In this document: positions 16,639 to 24,200 of the stretch, one piece after another
How positions within the stretch are numbered: the first letter of the stretch is position 1
Layout of the letters: each line of letters starts with the position of its first letter
Source of the DNA: Nitrosopumilaceae archaeon
Lineage (GTDB): Archaea; Thermoproteota; Nitrososphaeria; Nitrososphaerales; Nitrosopumilaceae
Reading direction: 5' to 3'
Length of the DNA stretch: 64,000 bases
Assembly: GCA_035631875.1 (NCBI GenBank)
Contig: DASQHX010000006.1
Span: 43,898 to 107,897, forward strand
Notes under the pieces: model-generated
What the model was told of the DNA's origin: nothing
Seen by the model: the letters and a program-made list of their open reading frames with translations, nothing else
Database searches by the model: none
Translations under genes and position numbers: made by a program

Positions 16639-17034
16639 ATGATACATAAAATCTTCATAAGTTACGCAACTGGAGATGAGTCTCATATAAGAGAACTCTA
16701 TGACGCACTTTCAAAATTAAGGAAAGTCGACGTTTACATTCCTGAATGGGATCACGCTATTGATGTAAGTTATGAATCTAAAGTTAAAGAAGGAATTAAT
16801 TCTTGTAGTGCAGTAATTGTTCTTTTAACTTATAACAGTACAAACACAATATGGTTAAACCAAGAAATTGGTTATGCGACAGCCAAGAACACTCCGATAA
16901 TTCCTATAGTAGAACAAGGAATTGATGTTTTAGGATTTTTAGAGGGGAAAGATTTTTTTGTTTTCAACCGCGGCGATTTTAGTTATAATGTACAACAAGT
17001 ACTTACAAGACTACAGTCAATTCTAACCATCTGA
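16639..17034 (+). CDS. Stand-alone TIR-domain protein
   Basis: This 131-residue protein is a single TIR domain: KIFISYATGDES (strand A and box 1), SCSAVIVLLTYNS, and WLNQEIGYA with Glu76 at the position of the NADase catalytic Glu. TIR proteins are NAD-cleaving or signalling modules, often in defence. No effector or receptor domain is attached. Tight linkage behind a UspA gene (9 bp) is unusual and suggests a stress-triggered role rather than a typical defence operon (inference). Confidence 0.85.
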   Translation: MIHKIFISYATGDESHIRELYDALSKLRKVDVYIPEWDHAIDVSYESKVKEGINSCSAVIVLLTYNSTNTIWLNQEIGYATAKNTPIIPIVEQGIDVLGFLEGKDFFVFNRGDFSYNVQQVLTRLQSILTI

Positions 17035-17147
17035 ATTTTATTTTCAAATTAAAAGATGATTTTATTGACAAAAATAATGAAATTAGATATTATCAATAAT
17101 GGTATTATGAGAAATATATTAAATGAGCGACTTCCCAGTTTGATCTT

Positions 17148-17573
17148 ATGATTAAACCAATTAAAAAAATACTAGTACCAATAGATGGTTCCAAGACCTC
17201 TTTTAAAGCATTGAATGAGGCGATTTATCTTGCAAGGCAATGCGGAGCTACAATAACTGGGTTGTGTGTAATTCCTCTCTACACAATAAACTTGGGCAGG
17301 TTGCTGACATCACTTAAAAATCAATCAATTAAAGAAGCAAAAAAATTCATGGCTAATGCAAAAACCATTTCTGCACAAAATGGTGTTGTATTTAATGAAA
17401 AAATAATTTATGGTAATGAAGTATGGGAAATAACTGAATTTGCCAGTTACAAAAAATTTGATCTTATTGTCATTGGTTCTCGTGGGATTGGACCTATAAA
17501 AGAGACGTTTCTTGGTAGCGTGGCAAACGCCGTTGTCCATAAATCTAAGGTACCGGTGCTTTTAGTCAAGTAG
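17148..17573 (+). CDS. Universal stress protein (UspA family)
   Basis: This 141-residue protein is a close paralogue of the Usp at 16204: KKILVPIDGSKTSFKAL at the start and GSRGIGPIKETFLGSVANAV near the end (ATP motif retained). The pair flank the TIR gene, which suggests tandem duplication. It ends six bases before the dehydrogenase frame, so the two may be co-transcribed. Confidence 0.93.
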   Translation: MIKPIKKILVPIDGSKTSFKALNEAIYLARQCGATITGLCVIPLYTINLGRLLTSLKNQSIKEAKKFMANAKTISAQNGVVFNEKIIYGNEVWEITEFASYKKFDLIVIGSRGIGPIKETFLGSVANAVVHKSKVPVLLVK

Positions 17574-17578
17574 AGTGA

Positions 17579-18475
17579 ATTGACATTTTATCTATAATAG
17601 GAACAGGACGAGTAGGTTCGGCCATAGGATTTCTTGCTGCATCTACATCTCTTGATGACATTGTTTTGGTAAATAGGACTAGGAATAAGGCCATAGGGGA
17701 GACACTAGATATTGTAAATACAATTCGGGATTCATCAATAACTGTAATTGGTACGGATGATTTTGCACATATTGCTGGTTCTGATGTAATAATAATCACT
17801 GCAAGCGCTGGTCAAATAATCACTAGTAGAGAAGATTTGCTACCATACAATATTCCTATTGCAAAGGAAATTTCAAAAAATATTAAAAAATATGCTAATA
17901 ATTCCAAAGTCATAGTGGTGACAAACCCTGTTGACGTAATTACTTATTGTATCTTAAAAGAAAGTGGTTTGCCAAGAAAAAACGTAATAGGTGTAGGTTC
18001 TAGTCTTGATTCTAGCAGATTCAGGTACTTGCTTTCTAAACTGTTACGAACAAATCATTCAAAGATAGCTGGAATGGTACTAGGCGAACATGGAAATTCT
18101 ATGGTTCCAATATTTTCAACGGCAAAGTTTAATGGAAAACCAATCAATCTTGAGAAAAACCAAATTGACCAAACTACTTCTGAATTGAGAAATTATTGGA
18201 AGCCTATGCAGGAATTCAAAGGCGCATCTGTTTTCGGAGCTGCAAAACATTCCTATGATATTGCAAAAGCAATAATAAACAATGAAAAATTAAAAGTTTC
18301 GTCTTCAGTATTAGTGAATGGGGAATTTGGTTTGTCAGATGTTTGTATTGGAGTGCCTGTAATCATTGATAAGAATGGTGCATCAACAATTGAGGAAATA
18401 AATCTCGATAAATCAGAATTAAAGTCACTTGATACATCAGCTGAAATAATCAAAAAAAATATTAAAAAAATTTGA
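17579..18475 (+). CDS. Malate/lactate dehydrogenase family protein, abnormal N-terminus
   Basis: The frame encodes a complete Rossmann start (IIGTGRVGSAIGF), then TNPVDVITY, GVGSSLDSSRFRYL and the catalytic GEHGNS. It has no ATG, GTG or TTG before the Rossmann motif. A TTG at 17580 lies one frame away; one extra T in the TTTT run (17586-17589) would restore M-T-F-L-S-I-I-G. So either a real frameshift, a sequencing error or an ATT start is present; the next in-frame start (17666) would delete the NAD fold. The substrate-loop AGQIITSREDL lacks the MDH-type Arg and has Gln, so malate versus lactate is open. Confidence 0.8.
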   Translation: MDILSIIGTGRVGSAIGFLAASTSLDDIVLVNRTRNKAIGETLDIVNTIRDSSITVIGTDDFAHIAGSDVIIITASAGQIITSREDLLPYNIPIAKEISKNIKKYANNSKVIVVTNPVDVITYCILKESGLPRKNVIGVGSSLDSSRFRYLLSKLLRTNHSKIAGMVLGEHGNSMVPIFSTAKFNGKPINLEKNQIDQTTSELRNYWKPMQEFKGASVFGAAKHSYDIAKAIINNEKLKVSSSVLVNGEFGLSDVCIGVPVIIDKNGASTIEEINLDKSELKSLDTSAEIIKKNIKKI

Positions 18476-18481
18476 GAAGAG

Positions 18482-18970
18482 TTATTGTACTGGTATTGAC
18501 GCGCTTTTAGGCTTGGGGGTCGGTGTTGTTTTTGGAATTTCTATATTTAAAATTCCGTTGTTAATCTTTGCTTTTGCCTTGGACGAGTCTACTTTTTCAG
18601 GAATAGGCAGTGTTCTATAATAGGACACTTCTTTTCGTTCCTTTCGTAGATAGTTTTTCTTCTTTTCTTCCTCTTCTTCTTTGTGTTGTGCAGAAATTTC
18701 TACTGCATTATCAGTTACATTCAACTTGACGTCTTCTTTCTGAATACCTGGCATGTCTGCGTTTATGACATACTTGTCTCCTTCATCCATGATATCACAT
18801 GACATTGAGGATGTGGGAAGGGATGGAAAACTTATGGCAGGAAATGAGGACAGGGTGCGCTCAAAGTCTCTTCTAAAATTGTCGAACACTCTGTCTAGAT
18901 CTGACCAACCAGTTTTCCAAAAAGGAGTTATCTCGTGTGATGCCTCTGATTTTTTTTGAGGTTTATCCAT
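18482..18970 (-). CDS. Hsp20/alpha-crystallin small heat-shock protein
   Basis: This 162-residue protein has an N-terminal region with WKTGWSDLDRVFDNFRRDF, an alpha-crystallin domain (about 58-150; MSCDIMDEGDKYVINADMPG, YRTLPIPEKVD, NGILNIEIPK) and a Pro/Lys-rich tail ending SASIPVQ (IxV-like). It is an ATP-independent holdase. A weak palindrome-like GATTATCATGAAAGAGAATC lies upstream on the minus strand. Confidence 0.95.
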   Translation of the reverse strand: MDKPQKKSEASHEITPFWKTGWSDLDRVFDNFRRDFERTLSSFPAISFPSLPTSSMSCDIMDEGDKYVINADMPGIQKEDVKLNVTDNAVEISAQHKEEEEEKKKNYLRKERKEVSYYRTLPIPEKVDSSKAKAKINNGILNIEIPKTTPTPKPKSASIPVQ

Positions 18971-19080
18971 GACTTTTTTTACACTGAGGTCTATTTGAGT
19001 ATCTGAGACGATTCTCTTTCATGATAATCATCTTAGAATATTCAAATTGTCTGTTCTGGTTTTGATAATGACCTTTGTTT

Positions 19081-19100
19081 GATTATCAGACATGAAATTT
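19081..19100. promoter_or_regulatory. Operator GATTATCA-N4-TGAAATTT
   Basis: GATTATCA-GACA-TGAAATTT precedes TATA-like AATTTAAGTAC; the UspA gene starts at 19139. Confidence 0.6.
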
Positions 19101-19138
19101 ACAAGTTAATTTAAGTACGTTTTATTCAAAAACAGAGT

Positions 19139-19627
19139 ATGGCTAATATTTTCAAACCTACTATTTTCAAAAAGATACTGGTACCTTATGACGGTTCAAA
19201 GTACTCAAGGCACGCCTTAATACATGCTATTCATGTAGCAAAGAAATTTGGTTCAAAAATATTTCTAGTTACAGAAGTTGACACATCTGATTTTCCACCA
19301 GGTATGTTACTTGGTTTATTAAAAAAAGATAAGAGGCTGGAGCAATCAATTAGCGAATTTATGGTTGCAATAAAATCTCAGACTAGAAAGGAACTCCTTG
19401 CTGAAGTTGCAGTTTGTAAAGCAAATGGTGTTGATGCATATTATGATATCATAGCTGGGACAAGCCCAGTTGAGGCGCTTCTCAAGTTTGCACGTGGAAG
19501 GAAGATTGATCTAATAGTAATTGGAAGTCAGGGGTTGCACGGAATTGACAAAATAAAGGCACTTGGTAGCGTTAGTAGGAAAATTTCCGAATTAGCTACA
19601 TGTCCAGTTTTGATTGTTCATGAATAA
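19139..19627 (+). CDS. Universal stress protein (UspA family)
   Basis: This 162-residue protein begins with FKKILVPYDGSKYSRHAL and carries GSQGLHGIDKIKALGSVSRK near the end. It is closest in the window to the Usp at 31390 (same length, same GSxGLxGxxKIKALGSxSR). A longer N-terminal lead (MANIFKPTI) and an insertion with FPPGMLLG distinguish this subgroup. It is monocistronic with its own operator. Confidence 0.93.
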   Translation: MANIFKPTIFKKILVPYDGSKYSRHALIHAIHVAKKFGSKIFLVTEVDTSDFPPGMLLGLLKKDKRLEQSISEFMVAIKSQTRKELLAEVAVCKANGVDAYYDIIAGTSPVEALLKFARGRKIDLIVIGSQGLHGIDKIKALGSVSRKISELATCPVLIVHE

Positions 19628-19773
19628 ATCTTGACATTTTTTATACGGTTCTGTTATCTTATCTACTAATTCTCTTGAATTTTGAGTATTATCTTTGGTT
19701 GATATTCTGGATTGAAACTCAGACTTGATAATCTAGTACCATCTTCTTAATGTCAAAATAATACTTGCAATCA

Positions 19774-20043
19774 ATGAAAACATTAAGTAAGAATCAAACC
19801 AACACCTCCATACTTTGTCTTTTGGCAATAGTTGTTGTTGTAACAATAGCTCCGCATGCTTTTGCACAACAGAACCCAGCTGGTCAAGGGCAACAAAATG
19901 GAATCCCTCTTGGTGGAAACTATGGCGTTACTACGCAACAAATTCAACCAGATCAAGGACAATCTCTTGGATGGGGAGCAGGAATAGGGGCAGCTGCATT
20001 AGCAACTGGTGTTGGAATGTGGTCAATAGTAAAACGTAGATGA
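19774..20043 (+). CDS. Small secreted Gln/Gly-rich protein with C-terminal anchor
   Basis: I chose the ATG at 19774 rather than the in-frame TTG at 19765. The 89-residue product has a signal peptide (ending HAFAQ), a Gln/Asn/Gly-rich middle (NPAGQGQQNG, TTQQIQPDQGQ) and a C-terminal TM helix (about 65-84) with a basic stop (VKRR). Such short surface proteins are typical of thaumarchaeal envelopes. Function unknown. Confidence 0.6.
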   Translation: MKTLSKNQTNTSILCLLAIVVVVTIAPHAFAQQNPAGQGQQNGIPLGGNYGVTTQQIQPDQGQSLGWGAGIGAAALATGVGMWSIVKRR

Positions 20044-20150
20044 GATTAGATACTGGATTTCCAAAATTCTAGTCACTTTCTTTTTTATTTTTATCAACCT
20101 ACTTTTTACAGAGAAAATATCAAACAATAAGGTAATACTCACTATTATGC

Positions 20151-20197
20151 GCAATCTAGACATGGAATAGATTGTATGCACTGCACGGCAATGCAGT
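20151..20197 (+). other. Two adjacent perfect hairpins, possible RNA element
   Basis: CAATCTA (20152-20158) pairs with TAGATTG (20168-20174) around a 9-nt loop. ACTGCA (20180-20185) pairs with TGCAGT (20192-20197) around CGGCAA. They lie in a gap of 190 bp between two genes and upstream of the TATA element of the regulator at 20234, so they are not in its leaderless mRNA. They could be a small RNA, a 3' structure or a pair of operators. Confidence 0.35.
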
Positions 20198-20233
20198 CCT
20201 GCTCATTATATCATATTAAAAAATACTTCATTC

Positions 20234-20581
20234 ATGCAAGTATTACTACAAGGAAAACAGGTTCAAGAACAGACCTCAAAAGACGTACTGCTTAGAATTC
20301 TAGCTGACAAGTATTCAAGAACAATACTTGAGGCAACAATGGATTCACCAAAATCTGCAATAGAACTTAGTGCTGAGTGTCAAATACCTATCAGCACAGC
20401 ATACAGAAGAGTACAAGAATTACATGACAACAAACTCTTGGGAATATCAGGTTCTATCAATGATGATGGTAAAAAGTACTTTTTGTACAAATCCAAGATC
20501 AAAGCAATAATGACCTGTTTTAAAGGAAATTCACTAGAAGTAGAAATAGTCCCTAATACATTGGCAATACCAGCGAATTAG
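20234..20581 (+). CDS. Winged-helix (ArsR-like) transcriptional regulator
   Basis: This 115-residue protein has an HTH with LADKYSRTILEAT and CQIPISTAYRRVQEL (recognition helix), then a wing with KKYFLYKSK. It is a paralogue of the regulator at 3412. TATA-like TATATCATATTAAAA lies just before the ATG. It sits at the centre of the operator-rich region, so it is a candidate regulator of it (inference). Confidence 0.82.
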   Translation: MQVLLQGKQVQEQTSKDVLLRILADKYSRTILEATMDSPKSAIELSAECQIPISTAYRRVQELHDNKLLGISGSINDDGKKYFLYKSKIKAIMTCFKGNSLEVEIVPNTLAIPAN

Positions 20582-20665
20582 GACTTCCCATTTTTCTAAA
20601 AATATCTGAGAATCAAACTTGAAAATCAGACTCCCCTTTTAAATTCGGTATATCGGATTAGTATC

Positions 20666-21532
20666 ATGATGAGAACTCAAGTACACCAGTTTACATCTCC
20701 TGTGATTACACTGGAACCAGAAAATACAATACATGATGCGTTATTTCTGATGCAAAAAAATGACGTTAAACGAATTATAGTTGTTAAAAATAACGTTCCA
20801 GTAGGAATTGTAACTGAACGTGATCTAGGCAGGTTTTTAGAAATCGATAAGACTGTGAGGGCTTTGGACAAAATACTGCTTGAGGAGATTATGAATAGAA
20901 GTCCTGTGACTATTACAATTGGTCAACATGATCACATAGAACAATGCGCAATACGTATGGTAACATTTCAGATATCCTCAATTATTGTTGTAGATGATGA
21001 GGGAAAATTGGTTGGTATTACAACAAAATCCGATCTCGTAAAAAATTTTTCTAATTTATACACAGGAGTTTACAAAGTCAAAGACTACATGAGCAAAAAA
21101 GTGGTTACCTGCAGAAAATCTGATTCTCTGCCGTTTGCTTTAAACATGTTAAACAGAAACAAGATTTCAAGACTGGTTGTGACAGATAATACTGGAAAAC
21201 CAATTGGGGTAATATCATATGATACATTTTTGAGAAACAGTGAATACTTTAAGATTGGAAAACAAGATACAAGAGAATATCTCTTGCCAAATGCATCTGC
21301 CAAAGAATTGAAAGTTGGTAATTTAATAGCCGACGAGCTTCTAACAATAGAGTCTGAGGATGATCTTTCAAAGGCAGCAAAATTAATGACAAAATATAAG
21401 GTGAGTGGAATTCCTACCGTTGACAAGAATGGAAACTTGGAAGGTATAATTAGCTCAACGGATATTGTTCTTGCTTATAATGAAGTAGAAACTCATCTTA
21501 GATTGATAAAAAAAGACCCACATTTCTCATAA
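20666..21532 (+). CDS. Four-CBS-domain protein
   Basis: This 288-residue protein has four CBS motifs: about 6-62, 74-130, 142-196 and 218-276. It shows GIVTERDLGRF, GITTKSDLVKN, GVISYDTFLRN and GIISSTDIVLA. Length and order match the protein at 9155. A weak operator-like GAGAATCA-AACT-TGAAAATC (20608-20627) and TATA-like CTTTTAAATTC precede the ATG. Possible roles are adenylate sensing and ribosome dormancy, by analogy with four-CBS archaeal proteins. Confidence 0.9.
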   Translation: MMRTQVHQFTSPVITLEPENTIHDALFLMQKNDVKRIIVVKNNVPVGIVTERDLGRFLEIDKTVRALDKILLEEIMNRSPVTITIGQHDHIEQCAIRMVTFQISSIIVVDDEGKLVGITTKSDLVKNFSNLYTGVYKVKDYMSKKVVTCRKSDSLPFALNMLNRNKISRLVVTDNTGKPIGVISYDTFLRNSEYFKIGKQDTREYLLPNASAKELKVGNLIADELLTIESEDDLSKAAKLMTKYKVSGIPTVDKNGNLEGIISSTDIVLAYNEVETHLRLIKKDPHFS

Positions 21533-21566
21533 GGTGTTTTTCAAATGAATTCGATGACTAGAAGGT

Positions 21567-21586
21567 AATTATCAAAATTGAAATTC
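21567..21586. promoter_or_regulatory. Operator AATTATCA-N4-TGAAATTC
   Basis: AATTATCA-AAAT-TGAAATTC precedes TATA-like TATTTTAAGTG; the UspA gene starts at 21626. Confidence 0.65.
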
Positions 21587-21625
21587 GAAATACCTATTTT
21601 AAGTGAAATCAACTGGTAATACAAT

Positions 21626-22054
21626 ATGGTAAAACACATACTTGTTCCATACGACAGCTCAGATCCTGCCAATAGAGCATTTGAATTTGCTACAGAACTA
21701 GCAAAACTATACAAAGCAAGCGTTACTGTAGTCACTTGTATAGTCATATATGCCCCTGTAGATCCAGTTTTAGGTGTGGCTTTCTTGGAGACTATGAAAC
21801 TACAAAAAGAAGATGCCAAGAAATCCCTATTAAAGTTAGAGCCAAAATTAAAGGAACGTGGGATACAATTCAAAACTGAGGTATTAGAAGCAGTTTCAAT
21901 TACAGATGTTCTAATATCGTATGCTGAATCTCATGATGTGGATTTTATAATTATTGGCTCGCGAGGATTAGGAGGATTCAAAAAATTACTTCTTGGCAGC
22001 GTGGCGTCTGGCGTATCTCAGCATTCAAAATGTCCTGTTTTGATTGTAAAGTAA
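21626..22054 (+). CDS. Universal stress protein (UspA family)
   Basis: This 142-residue protein begins KHILVPYDSSDPANRAF and has a full ATP motif GSRGLGGFKKLLLGSVASGV. The ending CPVLIVK is the conserved last strand. It is monocistronic and carries its own operator. Confidence 0.93.
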   Translation: MVKHILVPYDSSDPANRAFEFATELAKLYKASVTVVTCIVIYAPVDPVLGVAFLETMKLQKEDAKKSLLKLEPKLKERGIQFKTEVLEAVSITDVLISYAESHDVDFIIIGSRGLGGFKKLLLGSVASGVSQHSKCPVLIVK

Positions 22055-22099
22055 TAATTTTTTTGGTAAAAAACTTAAATTCATTCAGACTCTGAATGA

Positions 22100-22216
22100 T
22101 TATCTATTTTTGCCAAAAGCGCCTAAATGATCCGGCATACAGCATTTACATTCTTTATTAAAACACTCTTCAACAGTTTCATGTCCACAGGAACCACATT
22201 CACAATTTTTTGTCAT
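22100..22216 (-). CDS. Cys-rich 38-residue micro-protein
   Basis: The product begins MTKNCECGSCGHE and continues EECFNKECKCCMPDHLG. Seven of 38 residues are Cys and two are His, so it should bind Zn, Cu or an Fe-S centre. It is too short for usual gene callers. A TATA-like AATTTATCTATAG and a degenerate operator (about 22254-22277) lie upstream on the minus strand. It could be a metallothionein-like buffer or a zinc adaptor. Confidence 0.65.
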   Translation of the reverse strand: MTKNCECGSCGHETVEECFNKECKCCMPDHLGAFGKNR

Positions 22217-22296
22217 TTTCTTATTATTGTACAATATTAGCTATAGATAAATTCAATTATCATTATCGATCATGATTTCCAAGAAGAATTGCTTAT

Positions 22297-22316
22297 AATT
22301 ATCAAATATGATAATC
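22297..22316. promoter_or_regulatory. Operator AATTATCA-N4-TGATAATC with no protein gene behind it
   Basis: AATTATCA-AATA-TGATAATC is followed after about 9 bp by TATA-like AAATTAAATACA (22326-22337). No reading frame follows; the structured segment 22357-22421 does. TATA spacing predicts transcription starting at about 22350-22357. Confidence 0.7.
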
Positions 22317-22350
22317 ATGTTACAAAATTAAATACAATATTGACGCACAA

Positions 22351-22430
22351 TAGTTACCGGAAACGGGGGTATTAACCCTGAATGTTGGATACGCAGGTAT
22401 GTGACTTTAACACGTTTCCGGATTTTTACA
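22351..22430 (+). ncRNA. Candidate structured small RNA under the island operator
   Basis: The closing stem is CCGGAAACG (22357-22365) with CGTTTCCGG (22413-22421), nine perfect pairs. Inside are a hairpin GGGT-ATTA-ACCC (22367-22378) and a second arm TGTT/AACA (22383-22386 with 22409-22412) topped by ATAC-GCAG-GTAT (22389-22400). Together these make a three-way junction. GATTTTT follows directly, as expected for an archaeal terminator. The segment is GC-richer than its surroundings and carries no ORF or tRNA T-loop. The upstream operator and TATA are correctly spaced. It could be a trans-acting RNA of the stress regulon. Confidence 0.6.
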
Positions 22431-22582
22431 TTAAATTAATGCAAGTTTAATTAAATATTTGTAATTGACAAAAAACTTTCTAAATAAAGAACTACTCCAT
22501 TGTATTGAAAGAAGAGATCCTTCTCATTGGGTTCAGACCTGTGAGGTTTTAAAATCTGAAATAATTTTAAACTTTAAATGAT

Positions 22583-22602
22583 GATTTTCAACACTGAGAA
22601 TG
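22583..22602. promoter_or_regulatory. Operator variant GATTTTCA-N4-TGAGAATG
   Basis: GATTTTCA-ACAC-TGAGAATG is followed by TTCTTATATTAC (TATA-like) and the zinc-finger gene at 22639. It is conserved with the site upstream of the paralogue at 14612. Confidence 0.5.
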
Positions 22603-22638
22603 TTCCTCCTGTTCTTATATTACAAAAAGTTATGATTA

Positions 22639-22800
22639 ATGTTGAATGCAATAGTTTGGAAATGTTATAGATGTAATCTGACATTTAAGGAAGAAAATAT
22701 CGTAGATTTACATAAAGAAATTTCTAAACATTCTAGTAGGAAAATTGAGTCATTTAGTAATGACAACTATACTTGTTCCATATACATGTGGCAAATGTAA
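22639..22800 (+). CDS. C2H2 zinc-finger micro-protein, copy 2
   Basis: This 53-residue protein contains WKCYRCNLTFKEEN, then HKEISKH: Cx2Cx12Hx5H, the same spacing as copy 1 at 14612. The C-terminal extension (about 20 residues, ending YMWQM) is absent from copy 1. An in-frame TGA at 22633 fixes the ATG at 22639 as the first start. It lies 22 bp upstream of the divergent CBS gene, so the two may be an operon. Confidence 0.7.
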   Translation: MLNAIVWKCYRCNLTFKEENIVDLHKEISKHSSRKIESFSNDNYTCSIYMWQM

Positions 22801-22822
22801 AAATATGGCCCGAGGCTAGAAA

Positions 22823-23680
22823 ATGGTAAACGATGTAAAATCTGAAAAGAACTTACCAATCTCTAATTATTCACTTTACGAACTTTTGAGTAGAACACTG
22901 ACAACTGTGCCAGCAGTAAGTACTACGATCTATGACAGAGTGTGGGAAACAACTGGTATGTTAGTACACCATCTTGAATCCTTTACAGATTCACTTGTTG
23001 TTACAGATGAAACACATCCGGTGGGACTTATTGGAGGAGTTGAGATAATGTCTGGAACTTTGAAAAACCCTGCCTTTGATTTTTTTAATAACACTCTTGT
23101 TGGAAAAATTAAAAATGATGGCCTTGTCATAACTACACCAGAAACTAAACTTTCAGATTTATTGAAACAATGGAAACAGACAGGAAGAGCGTTTGCGATC
23201 ATCCCGAATCAATATCATGGTTATTCCGCCATCTCCTCACGAAAATTACTAGAAGTAGGAGTGTTGTGCAATACTGATATCAAAGTTGATGATATTCCGA
23301 AAAAAAGGATGGTGACTTTCAAGCAAAATCAAACAGTTAGAGAGATCATAAATGCCATGTTTGAAAATAAAACTAGAAGATTGATTCTAGAAAACACGAC
23401 GCAGTTTCTTAGTGATAGAATTATAATAGAAAAAATTGCTACAGATTTAAATTATCTACGCGACGTGGATAATTTTCTAGATATGAAAGCAAGCATTTTC
23501 AAACTAGAAAGTGCAAAAACGATTTCTCCAGATATGAAGATTCCAGAAGTATGTAAAATAATGTATGGTATGTTGCATCCTTATGTGATTACAACTGATC
23601 AAGTGATTAGTCCATGGGATCTCATAATGGTTTTAACTTCAAAAGAATTAACAAGCTACAAGTGGCAAAAAACTAATTAG
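22823..23680 (+). CDS. Divergent CBS-type protein
   Basis: This 285-residue protein follows the length and strand-helix periodicity of the four-CBS proteins (LVVTDETHPVGLIGG, TRRLILENTTQFLSD, VITTDQVISPWDLI), but the GIxTxxD signatures have mostly decayed. It may have lost nucleotide binding while keeping the fold. It follows a zinc-finger micro-gene. Assignment rests on overall pattern. Confidence 0.6.
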   Translation: MVNDVKSEKNLPISNYSLYELLSRTLTTVPAVSTTIYDRVWETTGMLVHHLESFTDSLVVTDETHPVGLIGGVEIMSGTLKNPAFDFFNNTLVGKIKNDGLVITTPETKLSDLLKQWKQTGRAFAIIPNQYHGYSAISSRKLLEVGVLCNTDIKVDDIPKKRMVTFKQNQTVREIINAMFENKTRRLILENTTQFLSDRIIIEKIATDLNYLRDVDNFLDMKASIFKLESAKTISPDMKIPEVCKIMYGMLHPYVITTDQVISPWDLIMVLTSKELTSYKWQKTN

Positions 23681-23781
23681 TTTCTGAATTTCTTGTCATA
23701 TAGTCAAAGAACAATTTCATGAACAAAGCGAGTCTAAAATGACCACGATAATACCTGATCCACCGCGCATTCTTGATCTTT

Positions 23782-23943
23782 TCACTCGAGTCCTTTTTCC
23801 ATCTTTGAAATTAATTTTTCAAGCTTTTCCTCGTCAATTTCGATATCTTGACTGATACCTCCCAGAGGACAAGCTGAAATTGAGAATCTTAGAACTGCTG
23901 CTATCGTCTTGATTTCTTCTTCATTAAGTTCTATTGCTGTCAT
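23782..23943 (-). CDS. Small hypothetical protein (53 residues)
   Basis: The product starts MTAIELNEEEIKTIAAVLRF and contains SACPLGG, ending in a charged helix (EKLEKLISKMEKGLE). TATA-like CTTTATATC lies about 22 nt before the ATG on the minus strand, with a half-site ATGAGAAT further up. The well-formed helix-loop-helix pattern and promoter support a real gene. Function unknown. Confidence 0.55.
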   Translation of the reverse strand: MTAIELNEEEIKTIAAVLRFSISACPLGGISQDIEIDEEKLEKLISKMEKGLE

Positions 23944-24024
23944 GATTAGTTCGTGAAATCATTTGATATAAAGTGAGGCATAATTCTCATTTACAGACAT
24001 GGTAGAACCCTGACATTTGTTCGA

Positions 24025-24162
24025 CTAATCCTGAGACTCTTCGAATTTTTCGTCTTGCTTGTAACCCATCTCTAATTCTGCTTGATGGATCTCTTCTTTT
24101 GCTTCTTCATGTTCCGACTCCTTTTTTTCTTCATCGATCTTCTTTGACTTTTTACTTTTCAT
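24025..24162 (-). CDS. Small highly charged coiled-coil protein
   Basis: A longer frame starts at 24222, but that start lies inside the operator 24201-24220. The ATG at 24162, about 25 nt after AATATTAAAC, fits the leaderless rule. The 45-residue product (MKSKKSKKIDEEKKESE...) is almost half Lys and Glu and is a single predicted helix. It could be a nucleic-acid or protein shield under stress; function unknown. Confidence 0.55.
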   Translation of the reverse strand: MKSKKSKKIDEEKKESEHEEAKEEIHQAELEMGYKQDEKFEESQD

Positions 24163-24200
24163 GATATCATGTGAGCGCTGTTTAATATTAGAACAATCTA

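Noticed and set aside
19815..20039. Second plus-strand frame in the Gln-rich gene
   Set aside because: It is Trp/Cys/Ser-rich and overlaps a better frame with signal peptide and C-terminal TM helix.
22357..22421. tRNA-like reading of the 65-nt fold
   Set aside because: It has a closing stem but no GGTTCRA T-loop, no anticodon arm of correct size and no CCA end; treated as another structured RNA.
22520..22560. GGGTTCAGACC segment as a T-arm of a tRNA
   Set aside because: No matching acceptor or anticodon arm could be built around it.
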